DNA of 64,000 nt from Chitinophagaceae bacterium (GTDB lineage: Bacteria > Bacteroidota > Bacteroidia > Chitinophagales > Chitinophagaceae), in assembly GCA_019638625.1 (NCBI GenBank), contig JAHBTK010000003.1:682001-746000 (forward strand), given 5' to 3'. The notes beneath the pieces are model-generated. The model was not told the origin of the DNA and made no database searches. It worked only from the letters and a program-made list of their open reading frames with translations. Of the stretch, positions 38,801 through 48,948 are shown in pieces (the first letter of the stretch is position 1; every line of letters begins with the position of its first letter). The position numbers and the translations under genes are program-made.

Positions 38801-40330
38801 GCCGCCTGTTATATTGGTGCTTTGTACCTGTATCAGCCTGCCTTTATCATCATAAATATTGACCGAATGGATCAGCCCTGAAGTGCCGCCTACAACTTTG
38901 GTAGTCGTCCATGTTACCTTTCCCTTTATCAAATTGTTTTGTTGCGGAAACCGGGGGTAAGGAAAATTATTATTGTCCGTAGCTGAAAAATGGCTGTCCC
39001 AGGTATTGATATAGGTGGCTGAAAGCCCCGCCGGTATATCGGCATAGTCGTCATAGTGGGTTTTGGTAAGCATTTCCCAGCCGGTTGAAGGGATTGTACT
39101 TTCATTAAAAGGATAATAGTACTGTGGCAGTTCTTCCATCTCCCATATATGGTTCATGGGGTGGTCCCAGTCTATCCAGAAGCCGGTCTGCACCGGACGG
39201 TTCAGTTCGTCGTAAAGTGTGGTCAGCCATTTTGCCTGCCCGGTACTTAAGTTGCCATCCCGGTACATTACGAGCCTGTCCCGTTTGTCGTGCACCATAT
39301 CCTCCCATTCCTTACCGGGTACTTTTTTCTGGTACATCCGGTTACGGTCATCATACTCATAGCGGAAGCACTGCTCTTCGTATAAAGTATTGTCTATTAC
39401 CCAACCAAGCCCCGGCAGACTTTTTACCCCTTCGGGCTGAATTACGCCCCGTAACCGGCTTAAGGCATCATAAATATAATAGGTACACATCCAGCCGGTG
39501 TGCCCGCTGCCGCTGCCGTCGTCTGCAGCCGCGGTCAACTGTACTTTTTTTAAGATCACCCGTCCCTGTTTATCCTTAAACTCTATTACCTGTTGATCAT
39601 GTTCATCCTCCGTGATGGTCTTGTATAATTCGCCGGGAAGATATCTTGTATTGCTTTCATATTCGCCCCGAAAATATTGCTCCACTACTTTCCAGATGCG
39701 TACAGAATCCTCAGTGGTATTGGTATGATATTGTATGTTAACACCATGCCTGTCGGCTTCATTGGCAGCGTTCTCACTGCCTGCCCAGTTCACTCCCGGT
39801 GCATAAGTAGTGACAACGCGGTTGAGAGGAGAAGCTTCGAAATTGGTCTGGCTGTAGGCCCAGTTCTCACCGTTGGTACCGATATTGGTTTCGCCTGCCT
39901 GACCGGCAAGATGGGCATTGTAAAAGGCGATCTGCTGCGGGAAGGGGTTGAGCTTAAAAAGTCCGGTGGTATCGGCGGCAAAGGGAAGGTATTGCACGGC
40001 CTCCCTGCCGAAGGCGTCGTATATCACGGGGCTGACCAGGTCGGCGGGGCTTTGACCGGTAACGAGCGAACCCTGCTTTACCACGGTCTGCAAAGGGCGA
40101 CCCATCCCGTCAAAGTATTGTGTGGTCTGAATCACGTCCCTAACAGGACGCGCGATCAGCGTATTGGCGTTCTGTTCGGGGGCTTTAGCATCCCAGGTGC
40201 GTACGTAGTTGGCAGGGATGCTGCCGGAGTAACTGCCGGGAACCGTGCGGGGAAGTTGTGCGTGGGCAACAACGCTGCAAAACATCAGGTAAGTCAGTAA
40301 TGGTGCTCTGAGGGAAGGTAATATTCTCAT
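35816..40330 (-). CDS. Rhs/YD-repeat polymorphic toxin
   Basis: 1504 residues. Signal peptide ending VVAHAQ; a DUF6443-like N-terminal domain (about 40-180; [20 protein letters not shown]); many YD repeats over about 180-1150 ([46 protein letters not shown]); an Rhs core end ([55 protein letters not shown], then [17 protein letters not shown], about 1320). A C-terminal tail of about 180 residues follows ([40 protein letters not shown]), perhaps DUF3238-like. The core forms a shell around the tail. Fourth-from-last position in an operon with two export-type partners upstream and a small membrane protein overlapping its stop. Confidence 0.93.
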   Translation of the reverse strand: MRILPSLRAPLLTYLMFCSVVAHAQLPRTVPGSYSGSIPANYVRTWDAKAPEQNANTLIARPVRDVIQTTQYFDGMGRPLQTVVKQGSLVTGQSPADLVSPVIYDAFGREAVQYLPFAADTTGLFKLNPFPQQIAFYNAHLAGQAGETNIGTNGENWAYSQTNFEASPLNRVVTTYAPGVNWAGSENAANEADRHGVNIQYHTNTTEDSVRIWKVVEQYFRGEYESNTRYLPGELYKTITEDEHDQQVIEFKDKQGRVILKKVQLTAAADDGSGSGHTGWMCTYYIYDALSRLRGVIQPEGVKSLPGLGWVIDNTLYEEQCFRYEYDDRNRMYQKKVPGKEWEDMVHDKRDRLVMYRDGNLSTGQAKWLTTLYDELNRPVQTGFWIDWDHPMNHIWEMEELPQYYYPFNESTIPSTGWEMLTKTHYDDYADIPAGLSATYINTWDSHFSATDNNNFPYPRFPQQNNLIKGKVTWTTTKVVGGTSGLIHSVNIYDDKGRLIQVQSTNITGGVDVTTTQYSWAGQPLIIVQKQEIGSSPAQTTVTVTRLTYDDLGRLIKTEKKLSNTRVTVNGVLGQMTDYKVISENEYDALGQLKKKKLAPYYNSNAGLDSLTYHYNIRGWLLGMNRRYARDEHQHNYFGFDLGYDKTGNGLINNQSYAAAQFNGNITGMVWKSKGNSEKRKYDFAYDAANRLLKADFTQYTGTVFNQSAGVNFDFKAGDGTDAGSAYDLNGNIKRMQQWGLALNASVQMDDLAYSYISGSNRLAKVTENATSIISGSGDFKDGVNIDDDYTYDANGNIKSDKNKGISNILYYYHLNLPFLIYTLKGGVFFAYDATGNKVQKRVTDASVSGKSILTTTIYLGGSVYESKTITPQDPQNPDYSNRLVLISHEEGRIRPLYNNPSTPDTPTAWAYDYFIKDHLGNVRMVLTDEQKVDIYPAATLEGSLSTGGSPNAAFVEKDYYTINSANIVAKDSATGITDYVNKNGGAGANDPPVNNNPNSVVTANSAKLYKLKATPTEGVTGLGITLKVMAGDKIDIFGKSYYFTNVTNGATNNRDIVTLSILEGLLAGPTGGMATAAHGGVTGSQLNGFTGSTTGILDLFDDQLDEVPNSSTKPRAFINYIFFDEQFKSIESGFDPVGANSVIKSHHLQQKLAPKNGFVYIYVSNQSQVDVFFDNLQVVHTRSPILEETHYYPFGLTMAGISSKALNGIAENKFKYNGKEEQRKEFSDGSGLEWLDYGARMYDPQIGRWHVIDPMSEKMHSWSPYAYAFNNPIRFIDIGGMIPYPITIRSFAPFKSFGGGFHGDDRGYTTSAATARVHQVINFDTDKSEISARTWSSPTSHRFLPGSRTAKPSIEFTDGFKTRTSGDSKTFMFGTHSKGANPMVPGSPNIDVFSDFTITENKKAGTLDISGTLTGDNFPSTEAFITDPSGQNIFIGIGFYEGSPFSSLDGENKRDISSFSFSISTDKEGNFTGVKMGDKTYSLSDWNKMFEQANPHKNEEEKK

Positions 40331-40343
40331 GGTTGCACTTATT

Positions 40344-43300
40344 TTATTGATTGATGTTTTGTTGATATTGATACCCGATCACTTTTATCACGTTACGATC
40401 CTTGTCCAGCACGTATTTCAGACGACCAAAATCATCATATTCATAATAAGCCGTTTGATTATTGATATCCGTCTGGCTGGTCATGCCCATCAAAGGGTCA
40501 TATGTATAGGTAGTCATCTGTGCTTTTTTCGGATAGAACCTGACCTCGTCTATTTGATTGGCTAAATTTATTGTATAAGCAGAGCCGGTGACTGTTATGG
40601 TTGATTCGTGGTAATTCCAGTTGGACCCTGATTTCTGCCAGTAACTGAGGATATATGTTCCGGATGTAAGTCCTGTAAGAGATTTTGTAAACCCATCTGT
40701 TTTACTTTTCTTACCGGTTTTCGCGTCTCCGTCTGAGCTATTGCCATCACCATCCTCAAAGGAAGTATGGAAAATGTCTTTAGCAGCAGCATTTACTACT
40801 GACGCTACCGGGTAGGTACTATCATATCCCCACATATAGGATTGTCTGATATCATCGCTTTTTTGTTGCTCAAGAAGGTTGTTATATCTATCGTAATCTG
40901 TTAAGCTATATTTTTTCGAGTAACTCGCATCAGGATTAAAAGTTCCAAATGTGTTATTTGTTGGCAACTGACCTAACGACCGATTTGAAAACTTCCAGGA
41001 AGACAACGGAACCGGATTGGTTATCGCAGCTTTATACACTTCGGATGGAAGACCAACTTCATATTTTGACAGCGAAGCAGCCGTAATAAAATTATTCATG
41101 CCGATCTTAATTACCTCTACTTTTTCGATTGGAAATAAGATATGCTTATCAGACATATAATCTACGAACGACGTACCAGTGTCATAATCATAATAAAATG
41201 TATTATAAACAGTTGTCCTCTCACCATCCGACTGTTCTGCCTCAATGCTTGACGGAATTGTGTTGTCATGAAAATAATCATACCTGGTAATTGTTTCAAG
41301 GTTACCGGCCGGCAAATATTTGACATCGGAAGTCTCTTGAATTCTGGAAAGCCCACTGAATAAATAATAGTTGGCATTGATAAAATGATCATTGAAAGGA
41401 ACGGGATCAACGAACTGTGTCGGATCCAGGCAAATCTGATAATTAATGCCTCCTTCTCTTTTAGCTACCCTAAGCGCAGTAATTGTATCAATAATCTTAG
41501 TATTAAATTGGTTCGTTATAACCCTGACTATTTCATTATCCTTATTGTATGTTGTCTGTTTAATAAGATTGCCTCTATAGAAGTCATAACTCGTAGCCGG
41601 AGGAAATGGAAATTCACCCGGGGCATTGCCTCCTCCTCCCGGGTCGGTCACAAAACTGTACTCATACTCTATTTTTCCGTTTTCTCCTTCCGTTCCAAAA
41701 CTCTCGCTGACTTTTGTATAACAAATATGGCTTCCCTGAACCGTTCCCAAATCAATAAAACTTGATGCCTTTCTTATTAGAAAGTTACAGGTGTAAACGG
41801 GACAATCCGGGTTGCTGTCATTAGGGTCAGTAGGGTTATTTACACGAAACCCATATGTATATTCATATAACGGTCGCTCCATTAGTTTTCCGCTGGATAG
41901 ATTATAACCATCGGAGTAATCAAACGATCTTATTTCTGTCAGCCCATTACTATTATTATAATTTTCTATTTTTTTGATCCTTAATCCACCCACTTTCTCC
42001 TTAGGAATGTCAACCTGTACCGGGGGTATGGTTGTATCAACGTCCATAAAAACCACCCTTAGTTCACTTTCAAGATAAGGAGTATAAGTAGCGCTGTTAT
42101 AGCACCTGGAGTCTGTTTCATTAACAATGATCTTATAGGTATTGTTACTCTCTAATGTAACACTACCCATAAATGTCTCCTGGGTGAAAGAAAAATTATC
42201 AATGTTTATTACCGCGTTTGCCTGCGTAACGTTAAGAAAAGAGAATGTAGGATGACATTTAATGCCGTTTTGGTCTAAATACTCAGCAGAAGGAAAATTA
42301 GCAGTTATAATCGCATTCGTTGCATCCTTGTTAATTGCGAATGTTAGCTCTCTTGTAAAAATGTTATTTTGAATATCAGTAATTACGGATTTTGTAACCG
42401 AATATTCGGAATATACCATCTGAGTACCCCCACCAATATCATTTGCTTCGTATGTAAAATTTGTATATCCGCCAGTTGGGTATTTTATTTGGTTGAGCAC
42501 ACCTGATTTCATATAGTCTCCATCACTACTTCTGTCAGCTCCCGGTTTCTCCATGGGCCAAGCCCCTGTATGATCAGTATATGTATATTTGTAGGTAGGT
42601 ACTAAATGGGGGTTATTATTCTTTCCGTTATAGTACCCCCAATGATCCTGAGCAAAAGACGTTTTTTGTGGAAGCGCCTCCAACTCCTCATATAAAAACT
42701 CATACTGGCTGACTGTGTTTAGATTTTTATCCTTTGAAATCAGCTTCTCCAGCTTCAATCTCTTAAAATCAGTTTCAAGAACGATGGCACTATCATTAAA
42801 ATAGCTATATTGAAAAGCATGTTCCCTTATTATACCTTTTAGATTAGAAACAACTATTTTGTCGATCTTTCTTTCAGCAAGGTGGTCCAATCTCCCTGAA
42901 TGGAAAAACTCGACCTTTCCGGTTCTGAACTCAACTTTTTTTAATATTTTAGCCTCAATACTTGTTGTATAAATGCCCCCATTATCCTCCGGCAAGTCTG
43001 AGGAGCACCAGTAGCCAGCACCGTAGGGTGAATACATAGAAAATGACTCAGTAAATGTCTTGGACTGGTACTGTTTTGAGAACGTACTATAGGTATCGTA
43101 CGTAAAGCTCACTATTTCGGTTCCATTGGGAAGCTCAATTCCGGATAAATACCATGCAGACGGAAAGTAATATACAGTTCCGATTTTATTGTCATTGGAA
43201 CTCATTTCCACATCTTCAAATATATATTTATACCCGTTTTCTGTAATTATTTCAAATCTATTTGTCGTTATCCAATTTATTTTCAAGTTATCATGCTTTG

Positions 43301-43829
43301 ACAAATGAGGCTTTTTGTCCTGGTCGAAGAAAAACCGGCCTGATCCACCTTCAAAATTGAAATAAAACATGTCCGGCTGACTATCATAGGATACATTTTC
43401 TGCTAAGCCCAGAAAATATGGAAAATCATCTTTGGGTTCCAATTCCCCTACAGGAACTTCTTTTGCATTTGGTGTCAAATAATACTCTTCATCGGGAAGC
43501 CCGAGAACCGATCTGGTTATAACTCCACCAGCGTTTAACGTCCAACCCAACCCTATATGAGATGCCTCCTGGGAAACTCTTATCCCGGTGGAATTATAAC
43601 TTATACTGATGGAAAGCGGATGATTTCCAATTTGAATATTTTCTATAGGAACAGACTGGTTTACCGCACCGGTAAAAAGACTTACAGGAATGTTGCCGTA
43701 TCGACCCAATTCAGATGCATTTGGGGATGGAGGAATCACAGGAAGCGGAAATTTTGCAATATCACCACTTTGTCCAAACGGTTTAACCCAGATCGATAGC
43801 AAACAAAATAAAACAAATAAAAATCTCAT
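40344..43829 (-). CDS. Large secreted YD-repeat-type partner of the Rhs protein
   Basis: 1161 residues from ATG 43829 (the frame opens with TTG at 43838). Signal peptide [19 protein letters not shown]. An N-terminal part typical of Bacteroidota Rhs-associated proteins ([57 protein letters not shown]), a long beta-rich body, and a C-terminus ending in YD repeats ([40 protein letters not shown]). It lies 13 bp upstream of the toxin gene, so it may be an N-terminal relative split from the Rhs protein, acting in assembly or delivery. No toxin tail is seen. Confidence 0.85.
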   Translation of the reverse strand: MRFLFVLFCLLSIWVKPFGQSGDIAKFPLPVIPPSPNASELGRYGNIPVSLFTGAVNQSVPIENIQIGNHPLSISISYNSTGIRVSQEASHIGLGWTLNAGGVITRSVLGLPDEEYYLTPNAKEVPVGELEPKDDFPYFLGLAENVSYDSQPDMFYFNFEGGSGRFFFDQDKKPHLSKHDNLKINWITTNRFEIITENGYKYIFEDVEMSSNDNKIGTVYYFPSAWYLSGIELPNGTEIVSFTYDTYSTFSKQYQSKTFTESFSMYSPYGAGYWCSSDLPEDNGGIYTTSIEAKILKKVEFRTGKVEFFHSGRLDHLAERKIDKIVVSNLKGIIREHAFQYSYFNDSAIVLETDFKRLKLEKLISKDKNLNTVSQYEFLYEELEALPQKTSFAQDHWGYYNGKNNNPHLVPTYKYTYTDHTGAWPMEKPGADRSSDGDYMKSGVLNQIKYPTGGYTNFTYEANDIGGGTQMVYSEYSVTKSVITDIQNNIFTRELTFAINKDATNAIITANFPSAEYLDQNGIKCHPTFSFLNVTQANAVINIDNFSFTQETFMGSVTLESNNTYKIIVNETDSRCYNSATYTPYLESELRVVFMDVDTTIPPVQVDIPKEKVGGLRIKKIENYNNSNGLTEIRSFDYSDGYNLSSGKLMERPLYEYTYGFRVNNPTDPNDSNPDCPVYTCNFLIRKASSFIDLGTVQGSHICYTKVSESFGTEGENGKIEYEYSFVTDPGGGGNAPGEFPFPPATSYDFYRGNLIKQTTYNKDNEIVRVITNQFNTKIIDTITALRVAKREGGINYQICLDPTQFVDPVPFNDHFINANYYLFSGLSRIQETSDVKYLPAGNLETITRYDYFHDNTIPSSIEAEQSDGERTTVYNTFYYDYDTGTSFVDYMSDKHILFPIEKVEVIKIGMNNFITAASLSKYEVGLPSEVYKAAITNPVPLSSWKFSNRSLGQLPTNNTFGTFNPDASYSKKYSLTDYDRYNNLLEQQKSDDIRQSYMWGYDSTYPVASVVNAAAKDIFHTSFEDGDGNSSDGDAKTGKKSKTDGFTKSLTGLTSGTYILSYWQKSGSNWNYHESTITVTGSAYTINLANQIDEVRFYPKKAQMTTYTYDPLMGMTSQTDINNQTAYYEYDDFGRLKYVLDKDRNVIKVIGYQYQQNINQ

Positions 43830-43850
43830 ATCTCTCAAACAATTTAATTT

Positions 43851-45392
43851 TTACAACCCATACCCTACCCGCCATACAAATGCCGGAGCATGGGGCACTG
43901 ATTGCTTATGTAAAAAATCATATAACGCCGATATATTTCCCTGCACCTTCCTGCCCTTTTTCACAGGCGAGGTCATACTGAACTTCTTTGTTAGTCCCGC
44001 TAATGCCGATTTCTGCCAGTTGCTGTAGTTCTTGAATACTGCCAGGCTTTCTATTGTCCGGTTATAGTTAAGCTCCGCACCGGCGGTAAACCATAAACTT
44101 GCCATAAACCGGCTTTTGGTTTTCAGCAGGTCGGGCGCCTTCCAGTCAATAAATGTTCTGAAATTTGCTCCCTGGCTGCTGAAGCGGATCTTTTGCCAGC
44201 TATCCCCGAACCCAATGCGACCGCCGATACCGATGCCTGCAGTGGCTTTGTCGCTCAACCTGTAGGCTGCTGTAAGGGCAATGGTCGTAGTAACCGGGAA
44301 ATAGTAATTCGCTCTCTGGGTTTGGAAATTGCTGCCGTATTCCAGGCGCTGTTTGAACGATTTCGTCTTTTGTTTGTCCGGCGTAAAATCAGGCCCGCCC
44401 GGTTGACCTGATCGGGCAGGCATCACCATATCACTGCTGCCTTCGGATATGCCCAGCTTGTTCAACTGGTCTTTGAGCTTGCCCAGTTCCTCCTGCGCCT
44501 GCTGCAGTTGCTGTTGCAGGTATTGGGCGGGGTCGCCGCCGGTAGCGCCTGATGGCAGCCGCTGCAGCAATTGCTGCTGTACATCAGCCCTGGTCTGCAA
44601 ACCGGCTAATGCCTGCGGGGTGCCGTAGTGCTCCGGGGTGGGGAACAAGGCTGCCAGCATCGAATGCTTTTGCAGGAAGTTTTGAAATGGTGGGAGTTCC
44701 CGAAGGGTGCTCAACAGTTTGCGGGTGAGCTTATCAGGATCGTTGAGCAGTTCCTTATACTCCCGTACCTGCTGAGAATAATAAAAATATTCCTGCTGGT
44801 ATTTACCCAGGTGGCGGGAGATGTCTTTGGGAAGGTTCGTGTACCGGGAAAGCGCCTGTTGCAGTGCTCTTTGCCTTTCACCGACTGCCTGCTGTATATT
44901 GGAAACCTCTGACAACCGGTTTTGCAGCCGGTTGACCTGTTCCAGGTTAGCGCCGAGCCTGGATTGTATGTCTTTTGAACGGGATACGATATTCTTTGCT
45001 TCTTTTAAAAAGCCCAGGCTGCCTTGCAGGGAATCAAGCATCGGCAGGTATTCCCCGGAAAGGAGCCTTTCGGTTTTATTGCCGGCGGTTTGCAGTCCTT
45101 CGGAAAGCTTTTCGTAAGTGGCTTTACTGTCTTTCAGCAATTCCGCTGCGGCGGATGAATCTGTCTTTGCAAGTTGTCTGATGATTTTTTCCTCCCGGCG
45201 GGAAAGCTTTTGAAGGTATTTACCGGATTGCCGGGTAAGCTTATCATCCAGGTCGGTGATCTTTTTCTCCATAGAGGCTTCCAGTCCCTTCGGGATGGCT
45301 ATCAGTGTATCCATGTCCGCAGGCTGCTGACCAAAGCCGCGTATGGAAACAAGGGTGATGATAAGGCACAAAAGTGCTTTCCGGTAAAGCAT
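43851..45392 (-). CDS. Coiled-coil protein with outer-membrane barrel-like C-terminus
   Basis: 513 residues. Signal peptide ending RGFGQ; a long heptad-rich coiled-coil region (about 35-330; KITDLDDKLTRQSGKYLQKL, LEQVNRLQNRLSEVSNIQQA, QQQLQQAQEELGKLKDQLNK). The last 180 residues alternate like a beta barrel (YYFPVTTTIALTAAYRLSDK, ATAGIGIGGRIGFGDSWQKI, ASLWFTAGAELNYNRTIESL) and end in an outer-membrane-like aromatic signal (VWRVGYGL). First gene of the Rhs operon, 21 bp before the next. Likely anchors or exports the Rhs pair at the outer membrane; this is inference. Confidence 0.82.
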   Translation of the reverse strand: MLYRKALLCLIITLVSIRGFGQQPADMDTLIAIPKGLEASMEKKITDLDDKLTRQSGKYLQKLSRREEKIIRQLAKTDSSAAAELLKDSKATYEKLSEGLQTAGNKTERLLSGEYLPMLDSLQGSLGFLKEAKNIVSRSKDIQSRLGANLEQVNRLQNRLSEVSNIQQAVGERQRALQQALSRYTNLPKDISRHLGKYQQEYFYYSQQVREYKELLNDPDKLTRKLLSTLRELPPFQNFLQKHSMLAALFPTPEHYGTPQALAGLQTRADVQQQLLQRLPSGATGGDPAQYLQQQLQQAQEELGKLKDQLNKLGISEGSSDMVMPARSGQPGGPDFTPDKQKTKSFKQRLEYGSNFQTQRANYYFPVTTTIALTAAYRLSDKATAGIGIGGRIGFGDSWQKIRFSSQGANFRTFIDWKAPDLLKTKSRFMASLWFTAGAELNYNRTIESLAVFKNYSNWQKSALAGLTKKFSMTSPVKKGRKVQGNISALYDFLHKQSVPHAPAFVWRVGYGL

Positions 45393-45460
45393 GGCAAACC
45401 GTGTTTAGAGGTAAGGGGCTTAAAAAACTGATGTAACCAACGGTCAGGAATAACCGCTCC

Positions 45461-45502
45461 TGTTTATACAACTAAGTATAAACAGTACTTAACTATGCAC
45501 AA
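45461..45502 (-). promoter_or_regulatory. Rhs operon promoter with inverted repeat
   Basis: A perfect inverted repeat TGTTTATAC-N6-GTATAAACA (45461-45484) overlaps a weak minus-strand -7 box TATACTTA (45473-45480), with a TTG (45500-45502) at a 19-bp spacer. It lies about 70 bp upstream of the first Rhs-operon gene. A regulator binding there would cover the -7 box. Confidence 0.5.
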
Positions 45503-45680
45503 TTGGATTAAAAAATGGGTAAGGATTATAGTATGATAACGAAGTAAAAGTTTTATTTTAATCCGGCCAAAAAATTTCATGGATTAATTTCGTGTTTACC
45601 ACCAATGGTATTACGTTGTAAGTGTTTTCACCTGCTTTCGGATACATGGTTGTTCTTAATTCAATCCGTTGCAATTTCTT

Positions 45681-45709
45681 GCGAGGCGAGGACGCCTCGC
45701 ACAGCGGGG
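45681..45709. repeat. Palindromic repeat GCGAGGCG/CGCCTCGC, copy 2
   Basis: GCGAGGCG-AGGA-CGCCTCGC followed by ACAGCGGGG, as at 35227-35255. It lies in the 410-bp stretch between the Rhs operon and the group II intron, which otherwise has no gene. Confidence 0.75.
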
Positions 45710-45802
45710 TGTCTCAACTCCAGGCCTTTTGCGCGTAGGCTGGACGCTGCGAGTCATAATCATTGTCTCTGTTCGCCTAACGCACTTAGCCGGGAGGAGA
45801 AA

Positions 45803-47777
45803 GTCGAGTAGGCAAGGGCATTTCAGCCCAAGCCTCTCACAGAACCGTACGTGACAGTCTCCCGTCATACGGCTCTTGTTATCTAAATCATGATCTTATT
45901 CCAAGTTCCCAGTGATAAAACAGCTTCGGTTGTACTTTCTGTATTGCCTTATATTTCATATTAACATCTTTCACACTTCTTAGTTTGTACTTATTCTTCA
46001 GCCACTTACGCAGCAGCTCATTTAAGTAGCAAAATACATGAAGTGCTTCGTGTTTATTGAATCGGGCGTAGTAATTTATCCAGCCTCGTATCTTAGGATT
46101 CAGTTGCTCTGCAAACCATTCTATTGGCTGTGTTGCCCATCTTCTTATCAATAACCCTTTGATCGCTGCTCTTACGTTGACTTTCGCTTTGTTGCTCATA
46201 GCCGCAGAGAATACCATAAAGGTTTTGTTGCTGCGACCATACTTATCCATGCGTCTCCTTGGCTGAAAACTATAGCTTAGAAAATCAAAGCTGACATTTT
46301 CATAATCCTCCCTGCGCTGATAATTTTTGCAATACACGATTTTTGTCTTTTCCGGATGTAGTTCCAACCCATAACCCCTCATCCTGTCATGTAGTTGATC
46401 CAGCAGGATTTCAGCTTCTTCTCGGCTGGCGCAATGGATCACTATATCATCTGCATATCTCTCAAATGGATTACCCGAATGTAATTTATCCATCCACGTG
46501 TCTAATGCATGATGCAGGTAAACATTTGCCAGCAGAGGGCTGATTACGCCGCCCTGGGGCGTCCCTTTACTTCCTGATACGATACTTCCATCTGCCTGCT
46601 CCACTCCCGCCTGTAGCCAACGTTCAATGTACATTAATATCCATTTCTCTCTGGTATGCTTCTTTAGCAGACCCAACATAATCTCGTGGTTAATGTTATC
46701 AAAGAACCCTTTGATATCTACATCTATCACCCAGGCATAGTTTATACAGTTACCCTGGCATTGCTTAACAGCGTCATGGGCGCTTCTGCCAGGTCTGTAT
46801 CCAAAAGAGCTTGAATGAAAGATGTTTTCCAGTGTTGGCTCTAAATAATCCTTTACTACCCCTTGTGCAATACGGTCACTTACCGTGGGGATACCTAGCG
46901 GTCTTAACCCGCCTTGTTTCTTTGGAATAAATACCGTCCGTACAGGTGGTGGAAAATAACTACCTGAACTCAGGCGGTTCCACAGCTTGTACAGGTTGCC
47001 CGTCAGGTTGGCATTGAACTCTTCTATGCTCTCCTTATCTATACCTGCACTGCCATTTTTGTCCAGCACTCTCAGATAACTGTTGTACACCATCTGCTTG
47101 CTGACTGGTAATGATTTTGTCATTTTCTTTGCTCGTCTTCCACTTTAACCGCAATATGCTCCCGGCATATAACCTCAGTCATTGTGTTGTGATAAAATAC
47201 TGGTGACCAGATAACCGAAGCCCTTCGCTCCATCCCCATTACAGAAACTTCTACGCTACTATGGCTTCGTCCGACGCTTCCTGCTGCTTCTCACGCCTGA
47301 GGCGAGATTGAGCGATGATTATGACCGACAGAGACCCCTGTCTCATTGGTAGTGGCATATAGCCAGCTTCTCACCGGGCTGTTGGCACATCAGCAGGGAA
47401 GCCTCTCCCGTTCCGAATAAAAGCCTGTGTAAAGCTCCTGCCGTCTTAATGCCGGTTGACCTGTAACCAGTAAGCAGTTCTCCGTTACAGTCTGTCCTGC
47501 CGGAGAAGAGAATCCAACAGTTTTGTCAACTTCTAATCTCTTTCGACATGTCTTCAACGGTTCACTTACATTCAGCTTCTTTACACTTACCTGATACCGT
47601 CTCTTACACGATACCTTTTGCCTGAACGCTCAGTACCATATCTTTTGAATATAGCTCCTTCAGGTGGTTTAGTAACTGCGACTGCACACCGTTACTGATA
47701 GACCTACTATCATCTCTTATTCAGTTTTCCTGCCAATGGCAGGTTTGTAAAGAACTATCTTTACTGTCGGGACACAC
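45803..47777 (-). mobile_element. Group II intron, complete
   Basis: About 1975 bp. On the minus strand the 5' end reads GTGTGTCCC (from 47777), fitting GUGYG. About 650 bp of structured RNA (domains I-III) precede the maturase ORF in domain IV. Domain V is 34 nt (45842-45875) with the catalytic GAGCCGTATG and GTACGGTTC strands. Domain VI follows with GGGCTGAAATGCCC and ends CTACTCGAC at 45803. All parts look intact, so splicing and mobility are plausible. Its 5' end lies 16 bp from the right 145-bp repeat. The exact ends are inferred from consensus. Confidence 0.93.
45888..47123 (-). CDS. Group II intron reverse transcriptase/maturase
   Basis: 411 residues. Reverse transcriptase blocks: GGLRPLGIPTVSDRIAQGVV, FGYRPGRSAHDAVKQC, DVDIKGFFDNINHEIM, GTPQGGVISPLLANVYLH, the active site RYADDIVIHC, and LELHPEKTKIVYC. 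The X (maturase) domain follows with KIRGWINYYARFNKHEALHV. There is no HNH endonuclease domain at the C-terminus, so integration would rely on nicked or single-stranded target DNA. Encoded in domain IV of the intron. Confidence 0.97.
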   Translation of the reverse strand: MTKSLPVSKQMVYNSYLRVLDKNGSAGIDKESIEEFNANLTGNLYKLWNRLSSGSYFPPPVRTVFIPKKQGGLRPLGIPTVSDRIAQGVVKDYLEPTLENIFHSSSFGYRPGRSAHDAVKQCQGNCINYAWVIDVDIKGFFDNINHEIMLGLLKKHTREKWILMYIERWLQAGVEQADGSIVSGSKGTPQGGVISPLLANVYLHHALDTWMDKLHSGNPFERYADDIVIHCASREEAEILLDQLHDRMRGYGLELHPEKTKIVYCKNYQRREDYENVSFDFLSYSFQPRRRMDKYGRSNKTFMVFSAAMSNKAKVNVRAAIKGLLIRRWATQPIEWFAEQLNPKIRGWINYYARFNKHEALHVFCYLNELLRKWLKNKYKLRSVKDVNMKYKAIQKVQPKLFYHWELGIRS

Positions 47778-47793
47778 CTCTTCGGAGAATTTA

Positions 47794-47938
47794 AGCCTTC
47801 TGAAGAGAGCCTGGCTGAAAAAGCAGGGCCATTAAACAGGAGACCCGGCATTGCTGCCGGGTCTCTCTTATCAAAAGCCATAACCAAAACCAACACTTAC
47901 AGTATAACTGCAAATTATTTAACCGCGATATTATCTTG
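47794..47938. repeat. Right 145-bp direct repeat bracketing the Rhs island
   Basis: Second copy of 32090-32234 (two substitutions). It begins with a remnant of the flippase C-terminus (SLLKRAWLKKQGH and stop) with no gene in front of it, and ends within the 3' end of the intact gene at 47915. Confidence 0.92.
47843..47862 (-). terminator. Terminator of the helical-repeat protein gene (right copy)
   Basis: Stem ACCCGGCA/TGCCGGGT with loop TTGC, identical to 32139-32158 and located 52 bp after the stop of the minus-strand gene at 47915. Confidence 0.6.
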
Positions 47939-48670
47939 TTTCAGGGAAGCTTCCAGGTTGCTCACTACCTCGGTATCTGCCAGTGCAATTTGTGCAGCAG
48001 AAGGTAAAGTGATGCGTGGAAAGATAGAATCTTCAAACGCTTCAAACATTTTAGCGTCATCTGCGATGGTAGGCCTGGGAACCGTTATGGAAAAATTATC
48101 TGCCCAAAAGCTGTTGAAGGCTTCGGCATCTGCTTTCATTACGGCTGAATAAGCAGATTGTAATAAAATTTCTTCTTCAAAAATCGCTATCATCCTGGTG
48201 TCTGCAGCTTTCGCGATGTCTGCAGCAGGTACCAGCATGCTGGTCCGGAAATTGTAGAATGCTTCTTCATCCGCACTGGCACGAATTTTTGCCAGGCTGC
48301 CACCCCAGGTTCTGTTTTCTTTAATTTCAGCAATAAAGTTCCTGAAGTTTTCCAGGTCCGCGTTTAAAGCAGATTTTTGAGTTCCCCTGAATTTGATAAC
48401 GGATTTCTTTCCTTCATCTGCGGGCTTTACCAATTCAGTTGCACAACAGTTATCATTATTCACAAGGGCTACTACCTCTGTGTTCGCATTTAAATTGGTG
48501 TCTGCATTGCTTATTGCAGTATCGTCCTGGCTAAAAGACATTAAGCCGAAGCCTGCCATTGCTATCAGCAACGATGAGGCAGATTTGCTGATCATATTTT
48601 TCAGCATTACTATGCTGTTTTCATTTTTACTGGTTCCTGCCTTCGAATCCATTTCACGTTTGCTTTTCAT
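47915..48670 (-). CDS. Secreted helical-repeat protein of unknown function
   Basis: 251 residues. A hydrophobic signal (SASSLLIAMAGFGLMSFSQ) follows a basic N-terminus. The C-terminal 130 residues contain about five units of about 24 residues, each opening with an AD(x)xxxF-like helix start (ADEEAFYNFR, ADTRMIAIFE, ADAEAFNSFW, DDAKMFEAFE, ADTEVVSNLE) and a Pro-rich turn in several. Two adjacent Cys (NNDNCCATE) occur before the repeats. Probably periplasmic or surface exposed. Its promoter carries the same palindrome as the PadR-pspC operon, which suggests common control, perhaps envelope stress. Not recognised as a known family. Confidence 0.75.
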   Translation of the reverse strand: MKSKREMDSKAGTSKNENSIVMLKNMISKSASSLLIAMAGFGLMSFSQDDTAISNADTNLNANTEVVALVNNDNCCATELVKPADEGKKSVIKFRGTQKSALNADLENFRNFIAEIKENRTWGGSLAKIRASADEEAFYNFRTSMLVPAADIAKAADTRMIAIFEEEILLQSAYSAVMKADAEAFNSFWADNFSITVPRPTIADDAKMFEAFEDSIFPRITLPSAAQIALADTEVVSNLEASLKQDNIAVK

Positions 48671-48710
48671 TTTATTTTGTTTTATAGTCCTGTTTTATTT
48701 GTTTGCCATA

Positions 48711-48751
48711 CAAAGATACATCCTAAAACTACTACTATGCAATACATAATA
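48711..48751 (-). promoter_or_regulatory. Promoter with PadR-type box
   Basis: Minus-strand -7 TATCTTTG (48711-48718) and TTG (48740-48742) with a 21-bp spacer. The -33 element lies in TACTATGCAATACATAATA (48733-48751), which differs by one base from the palindrome in front of padR (2618-2636). Confidence 0.75.
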
Positions 48752-48948
48752 CTATGTTTGGTCTGTTATCGTGATGAATGGTCAATTTTCTTTTTGAATT
48801 GATTTACCAATTCTCTATGCCTTACAATCCTGAATTTTTTAACCTGATCTGAAGTTTTAAATTTAACTCCCGAAGAAAACTTCCTAAAGACGGTGAGACT
48901 TTTTAGTCGCGGACAAGCAAGGATTTAATCAGGTTCTGTTTGTCGCCG

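Noticed and set aside
39677..40300. 207-aa plus-strand ORF in the Rhs gene
   Set aside because: Shadow of the Rhs N-terminal region.
32090..47938. Direct repeats considered as a transposon target duplication
   Set aside because: 145 bp is far longer than known target duplications, and no transposase or terminal inverted repeat is found at the edges.
47915..48670. Gene considered as an immunity or toxin gene of the island
   Set aside because: Its 3' end is duplicated at the left boundary, so it belongs to the original chromosome and not to the island.
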